From: an uncultured Oscillospiraceae bacterium
GTDB lineage: Bacteria; Bacillota; Clostridia; Oscillospirales; Oscillospiraceae
Assembly (NCBI GenBank): GCA_905205085.1
Contig: CAJLCG010000084.1
Coordinates: forward strand, 1 to 9,870
Length of the DNA stretch: 9,870 nucleotides
Reading direction: 5' to 3'
Shown here: one piece after another, positions 5,989 to 9,870 of the stretch
Layout: each line of letters opens with the position of its first letter
Position numbering within the stretch: the first letter of the stretch is position 1
Position numbers and translations under genes: made by a program
Notes under the pieces: model-generated
What the model was told of the DNA's origin: nothing
Databases searched by the model: none
Seen by the model: only the letters and a program-made list of their open reading frames with translations

Positions 5989-8454
5989 ATGCTGGATCAT
6001 GAACAAGAACAACGTTTTGCCGCCGCCCGCCGCGCCTCCATCGCCCGGGAGTTTGCACATTTAAACCCGGAGCAGCAAAAGGCGGTGCTTACCACCCAGG
6101 GGCCGCTGCTGTTGCTGGCAGGCGCAGGCAGCGGAAAGACCACGGTACTCATTAACCGCATCGCAAACCTCATGCGCTATGGCCGGGGCTCGGACAGCCC
6201 GGAGGTGCCGGAGTGGGTCTCTCCGGAAGACCTGGACTTCTTGGAGGCCTACGCCAAAACCGGGGAAGGGGACCGGGACAGAATGATCTCCCTGTGTGCC
6301 CTGGAGCCCGCCGCCCCCTGGACCATTCTGGCCATTACCTTTACCAATAAGGCCGCCGGGGAGCTGAAGGACCGCCTGTCCGCCATGCTGGGCCCGGAGG
6401 CGGAGGACGTGTGGGCCTCTACCTTCCACTCCGCCTGTGTGCGCATCCTGCGCCGGGACATTGAGAAGCTGGGCTTTGCCTCCTCCTTCACCATCTATGA
6501 CACCGACGACTCCCTGCGGGTCATCAAGGACTGCCTCAAGGAGCTGGAGCTGGACGACAAGCAGTTCCCGCCCCGGTCCGTGCTGGGCTATATCTCTCGG
6601 GCCAAGGACCAGATGCTGCTGGCCCAGAACTACGCCGACCAGTGCGAGAAGGCGGGAGACTACCGCCTGAATAAGATCGCCAAGGTGTATACCCAGTACC
6701 AGCGGCGGCTGTGGGAGGCCAATGCTCTGGACTTTGACGACATCATCCTGCACACCGTGCGTCTTTTGCAGCAGTTTGAAGAGGTGCGGGCCTACTATCA
6801 GCGGAAGTTCCGCTATGTCCTCATTGACGAGTATCAGGACACCAACAATCTCCAGTATCTGCTGGCCTCCACTCTGGCAGGCGGATACGAGAATTTCTGC
6901 GTGGTGGGCGACGATGACCAATCCATCTACCGCTTCCGGGGGGCCACCATCGAGAACATCCTCTCCTTTGAAAAGCAGTACCCCGGCTGCCGCACCATCC
7001 GCCTGGAGGAGAACTACCGCTCCACCAAGCACATCCTGGAGGCCTCCAACGCAGTCATCCGCAACAACCAGGGCCGCAAGGGCAAGGAACTGTGGACCAA
7101 AGCTGGAGAGGGAGAAAAACTCCAGGTCTACACCGCCATGAACGAGAATGATGAGGCCCAGTATGTGGCCAATCAGATTCTGGACGATTTTGGAAAGGGT
7201 CGGGCCTGGAAGGACCACGCGGTGCTCTACCGGATGAACGCCCAGTCCAACCAGCTGGAGACCGCCTTCAAGCGCAGCGGCATCCCCTACCGCATTATCG
7301 GCGGCACCCGGTTCTTTGACCGGGCCGAGGTGAAGGACATGACGGCCTATCTGGCGGTGCTGAATAACCCGGAGGACGACCTGCGCCTCACCCGCATCAT
7401 CAACAACCCGCCCCGGGGCATTGGAGCCAAGACCATTGAGACGGCCCAGGCCATCGCCCTGCGGGAGGGAGCCTCCCTCTACGCCGTCATCGACAACGCC
7501 CGGATGTACCCGGAGCTGGAGCGGTCGGCGGCCAAGCTGGCGGCCTTCACCAACCTGATGGGGGAGCTGACCGGGCTGCTCACCACCCTGCCTCTGGACC
7601 AGTTCTATGAGGAGATGATGCTCCGCACCGGCTATGCCGCTATGCTGGAGACCAAGAACACGGTGGAGGACCGCACCCGCCTGGAAAATATCCGAGAGCT
7701 GCTCACCTCCATCCGGGGCTACATGGAGAACGCCGGGGACGAGCCTACCCTGGCGGGTTTCCTGGATGAGATCGCCCTGTACACCGACCTGGACAGCCAC
7801 GACCCGGACCAGGACTGCGTGGTGATGATGACCATGCACTCGGCCAAGGGTCTGGAGTTCCCGGTGGTCTTTGTGGTGGGAGCCGAGGAGGGCATTTTCC
7901 CCGGCATCCGGGCCATCGGAGAGCCGGACGAGATGGAGGAGGAGCGGCGGCTGTGCTACGTGGCCATGACCCGGGCCAAGGAGAAGCTGTACCTCACCTG
8001 TGCAGGCCAGCGTATGCTCTTTGGACGCACCAGCGCCAACCGGCCCTCCCGCTTCCTGGAGGAGATTCCCCCGGAGCACCTGGAGCGCTCCGGCCGGAAC
8101 TTCCTGGACCGGGGAGACAGCTGGGGTGGCATTCCCTCCCGCACCTCGGGCTACGGCGGCTATGCCAGAGAGGAGCGCAGTCCCTACGACCAGCGGCCGG
8201 AGCCCCGCTCGGCCCAGCGCCGGGACTACGGCGGCTTCTCCCGGGCCATGAGCGCCTCCGCTCCGGCCGCCCCGAAGGCCGACCTGACCGCCTTCCACAA
8301 GGGGGACATGGTGCGCCACAAGGCCTTTGGCCAGGGCATGATCCTGTCTATCCAGAAGATGGGGGGCGACGCCCTGGTTGAGATCGCCTTTGACAATGTG
8401 GGCACCAAGCGGCTGATGCTCAAGTCTGCCTCCGCCCACATGACCAAGGTGTAA
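5989..8454 (+). CDS. pcrA: ATP-dependent 3'-5' DNA helicase, PcrA/UvrD family (superfamily 1A)
   Basis: The protein has 821 residues; typical PcrA is about 725-750. The helicase motifs are complete and in order: Q motif LNPEQQKAV (25-33), Walker A AGAGSGKTT (44-52), Ia ITFTNKAA (116-123), Ib STFHSACVRILRR (144-156), II LIDEYQDTNN (278-287), III VVGDDDQSIYRFRGA (305-319), IV RLEENYRS (338-345), V TMHSAKGLEFPVVFV (615-629) and VI ERRLCYVAMTRAKEKLYL (652-669). A disordered Arg/Gly/Ser/Tyr-rich linker (~700-763) leads to a C-terminal Tudor-like domain (FHKGDMVRHKAFGQG to the end), which in PcrA/UvrD contacts RNA polymerase. PcrA acts in nucleotide excision repair, clearing RecA filaments and resolving replication-transcription conflicts. 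A segment of about 40 residues between Walker A and motif Ia (64-110) is longer than in Bacillus PcrA. The ATG has an imperfect AGGACGG ribosome binding site. The usual ligA neighbour does not follow. Confidence 0.96.
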   Translation: MLDHEQEQRFAAARRASIAREFAHLNPEQQKAVLTTQGPLLLLAGAGSGKTTVLINRIANLMRYGRGSDSPEVPEWVSPEDLDFLEAYAKTGEGDRDRMISLCALEPAAPWTILAITFTNKAAGELKDRLSAMLGPEAEDVWASTFHSACVRILRRDIEKLGFASSFTIYDTDDSLRVIKDCLKELELDDKQFPPRSVLGYISRAKDQMLLAQNYADQCEKAGDYRLNKIAKVYTQYQRRLWEANALDFDDIILHTVRLLQQFEEVRAYYQRKFRYVLIDEYQDTNNLQYLLASTLAGGYENFCVVGDDDQSIYRFRGATIENILSFEKQYPGCRTIRLEENYRSTKHILEASNAVIRNNQGRKGKELWTKAGEGEKLQVYTAMNENDEAQYVANQILDDFGKGRAWKDHAVLYRMNAQSNQLETAFKRSGIPYRIIGGTRFFDRAEVKDMTAYLAVLNNPEDDLRLTRIINNPPRGIGAKTIETAQAIALREGASLYAVIDNARMYPELERSAAKLAAFTNLMGELTGLLTTLPLDQFYEEMMLRTGYAAMLETKNTVEDRTRLENIRELLTSIRGYMENAGDEPTLAGFLDEIALYTDLDSHDPDQDCVVMMTMHSAKGLEFPVVFVVGAEEGIFPGIRAIGEPDEMEEERRLCYVAMTRAKEKLYLTCAGQRMLFGRTSANRPSRFLEEIPPEHLERSGRNFLDRGDSWGGIPSRTSGYGGYAREERSPYDQRPEPRSAQRRDYGGFSRAMSASAPAAPKADLTAFHKGDMVRHKAFGQGMILSIQKMGGDALVEIAFDNVGTKRLMLKSASAHMTKV

Positions 8455-8499
8455 GCAGACAATTTGTTAGAAAAACCGGCGATGTAAGCTTTGGTTGAC

Positions 8500-8540
8500 A
8501 AAAAGGAAGGGAGATTTGGTTGCCGATTCCCTTCCTTTTT
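8500..8540 (+). terminator. Probable intrinsic terminator of pcrA
   Basis: AAAAAGGAAGGGA (8500-8512) and TCCCTTCCTTTTT (8528-8540) pair perfectly over 13 positions around a 15-base loop, ending in five T, about 45 bases after the pcrA stop. The loop is long and the U-tract is part of the stem, so efficiency may be moderate. No clear promoter is visible between it and the next gene, leaving open partial read-through into the XRE gene. Confidence 0.65.
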
Positions 8541-8573
8541 GCTACCTTCAAACCAGAGAGGAGGGACAAGAGC

Positions 8574-9836
8574 ATGACATTAGGAACGCGGATTGCGGCC
8601 CTGCGCCGGGAGCGGGGGCTGTCCCAGGAGGCCCTGGGGGAGCTGGTGGGAGTGTCCCGCCAGGCAGTGAGTAAGTGGGAGAGCGACAGTGCTCTGCCCG
8701 ATGTAAATAACTGTGTGGCCCTCAGCCGGGCCTTTGGCATCACCCTGGCCCAGCTGCTGGAGCTGGAGGAAGAGACCGCGCCCAGCCGGGAGCTGACCCA
8801 GGAGCAACTGGAGATGGCCGAAACCATTGCAAAGAAGTATCTGGAGTCCCTGCCCCGTCCCAAGGGCTGGCGGCGGCAGAGAAAGTGGCCCTGGATTCTG
8901 GCGGCGGCGGTGGTGCTGGTTGTGGCTCTGGGGGCAGCCTGGTGGGGACATCAGCTGGACCAGACCGTTTCTCGGATGGATGGGCAGATGGCCAACATCC
9001 AAAATACCGTGGGCGACACGGTAGAGGAGCAGGTAAACGCGGCTCTGGAGCAGGTCACCAGTCTGGTGGAGTTTTTTGACTACTCGGTGGTGCAGGTGGA
9101 CCTGGCAGAGAATGCCGTTACCTTTGATCTGGCCGTCCAGTTGCGCCAGCGCACAGCGGACACTCCGGTGATTTTGGCCGCCCGCAGCGCAGGGGAGACC
9201 GTCTCTGTCCAGGCGGAGGACCAGGGGGGAGATACCTTTGCCGCTCAAATTACCTGTCCCCTCAGCGACACCATTGACTTTTCTCTCACCTTCCAGATGG
9301 ACGGGGAGAACCGAACCCAGACCATCGGGCAAGCCATCCAGATGGCCCAGGACTACTCCCTGCAGCCTGTGGTCAAAGAATTGGATACCTCCTATAAAGA
9401 AGAGAAGCTGGATGGGGATCATTTTCCTGCGGGAACCGTAGTACCTTTGGAGTACAATGTAACATTCTACAATACGAATCGGATGGTTACACCCGAGGAT
9501 GCACATGTGCGCGCTTGGTTGGGGGTCTTTGTCAATGACCAGTTAGATCACTGGGTAGAGGGCATCCAAAGTTGGAGCGTGGAACACAGTGATGAGTTCT
9601 ACTTGGCCTCGTTCTGGAGCACCGAGGTGGATCTGAGCGGTTTGAGCTTGAACAAGGGAGATATCATCCAGCTGGGATTGCGTGTGAGGGATGGCAGTGG
9701 CCGTACCCGCACCCAGGTGATATGGATGGGGTATGTGAAAGAGGATGATGGCAGCCTCATTGGAGGAGTAGTGAAAGAAGACAAGCCCTATGCCCCGGTG
9801 GAAGAGGCATGGCAGAAGTTACGAGATGGAACATAA
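8574..9836 (+). CDS. Membrane-anchored XRE-family regulator with large extracytoplasmic domain
   Basis: The protein has 420 residues from the ATG at 8574, chosen because GGAGG lies nine bases upstream; the frame extends to a TTG at 8520, but that part overlaps the terminator hairpin. Residues 1-65 are a Cro/C1-type helix-turn-helix (MTLGTRIAALRRERGLSQEALGEL..., recognition helix VSRQAVSKWE). After an acidic linker and a basic patch (KGWRRQRK, 97-104) comes one transmembrane segment (WPWILAAAVVLVVALGAAWW, 105-124), giving an inside-N orientation. Residues 125-165 look like a coiled or helical stalk, and ~165-420 a mostly beta-rich outer domain I do not recognise. This suggests a one-component sensor that binds DNA at the membrane in response to an external signal. 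Similar XRE-TM proteins are common in clostridia and some regulate cell-envelope stress genes; the target here is unknown. The last third is visibly less GC-rich than the rest. Confidence 0.85.
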   Translation: MTLGTRIAALRRERGLSQEALGELVGVSRQAVSKWESDSALPDVNNCVALSRAFGITLAQLLELEEETAPSRELTQEQLEMAETIAKKYLESLPRPKGWRRQRKWPWILAAAVVLVVALGAAWWGHQLDQTVSRMDGQMANIQNTVGDTVEEQVNAALEQVTSLVEFFDYSVVQVDLAENAVTFDLAVQLRQRTADTPVILAARSAGETVSVQAEDQGGDTFAAQITCPLSDTIDFSLTFQMDGENRTQTIGQAIQMAQDYSLQPVVKELDTSYKEEKLDGDHFPAGTVVPLEYNVTFYNTNRMVTPEDAHVRAWLGVFVNDQLDHWVEGIQSWSVEHSDEFYLASFWSTEVDLSGLSLNKGDIIQLGLRVRDGSGRTRTQVIWMGYVKEDDGSLIGGVVKEDKPYAPVEEAWQKLRDGT

Positions 9837-9849
9837 AGAAGCCCTGTAC

Positions 9850-9870
9850 CGCCGGTGCTCAAAACCGGCG
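9850..9870 (+). terminator. Hairpin after the XRE gene, cut by the window edge
   Basis: CGCCGGT (9850-9856) and ACCGGCG (9864-9870) form a seven-base-pair stem with a seven-base loop, 13 bases after the stop at 9836. Its right arm reaches the final base, so the stem could be longer and a T-tract may follow outside the window. It is probably a terminator. Confidence 0.5.

Noticed and set aside
5964..6002. Very short plus-strand frame beginning ATG AAA GAG in the pcrA leader
   Set aside because: It has twelve codons, no ribosome binding site and no regulatory codon run, so a leader peptide is not supported.
5756..6060. Minus-strand frames of 66 and 79 codons in the pcrA upstream gap
   Set aside because: They overlap the strong pcrA promoter or the pcrA start, lack ribosome binding sites and have no domain signature.
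6061..8439. Long open frame on the minus strand opposite pcrA (792 codons)
   Set aside because: It lies wholly antisense to a helicase with all motifs intact. Its composition (rich in Gly, Val, Leu, His, Gln) is typical of antisense frames in GC-rich genes, and no ribosome binding site stands out.
8495..8500. TTGACA upstream of the XRE gene as a promoter
   Set aside because: No -10 lies 16-18 bases downstream (GGTTGC there), and the region forms the pcrA terminator stem.
1..9870. CRISPR arrays, tRNA or rRNA genes, insertion sequences, phage genes or defence systems
   Set aside because: I found no direct-repeat arrays with spacers, no tRNA-like cloverleaf, no transposase or integrase and no known defence gene on either strand.

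Overview
The window looks like chromosome of a GC-rich, low-oxygen Firmicute of the class Clostridia, probably an Oscillospiraceae/Flavonifractor-type gut anaerobe. This is inferred from strong AGGAGG-type ribosome binding sites, a PcrA-type helicase with a C-terminal Tudor-like domain, a clostridial-style MurC containing a CEYC segment, a WYL regulator and a membrane-anchored XRE regulator. No database search was possible, so the taxonomy is tentative. Genes are compact and most are separated by clear hairpin terminators.

Layout. (1) 1-534 (+) is the 3' part of a response regulator with an AraC-type output domain; its start lies outside the window. It converges on a minus-strand cluster across a bidirectional terminator (533-569). 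(2) 578-2274 (-) reads, in transcription order, DUF5655-family protein, then yaaA, then bcp. YaaA and Bcp overlap by one base (TAATG) and form a small peroxide-defence unit. (3) 2440-3432 (+) is a WYL-domain regulator, divergent from the DUF5655 gene and convergent with murC. (4) 3492-4862 (-) is murC, the UDP-MurNAc:L-alanine ligase of peptidoglycan synthesis, with its own good promoter and a hairpin in its leader. (5) 5027-5659 (-) is an unrecognised secreted protein that starts at GTG. (6) 5693-5918 is an AT-rich gap with repeated TTGCAG/CTGCAA half-sites and a short palindrome. (7) 5989-8454 (+) is a PcrA/UvrD helicase behind a near-consensus promoter. (8) 8574-9836 (+) is an XRE regulator with one transmembrane segment and a large outer domain, followed by a hairpin cut by the window edge.

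Most of this is ordinary housekeeping and regulatory content. I see no phage, transposon, CRISPR array, tRNA, rRNA or defence island. The parts most worth following up are the membrane XRE sensor (with a visible drop in GC toward its 3' end), the secreted orphan protein, the repeat-rich gap upstream of pcrA, the insertion in the PcrA motor domain, and the coupled yaaA-bcp pair with a dyad around its possible promoter.
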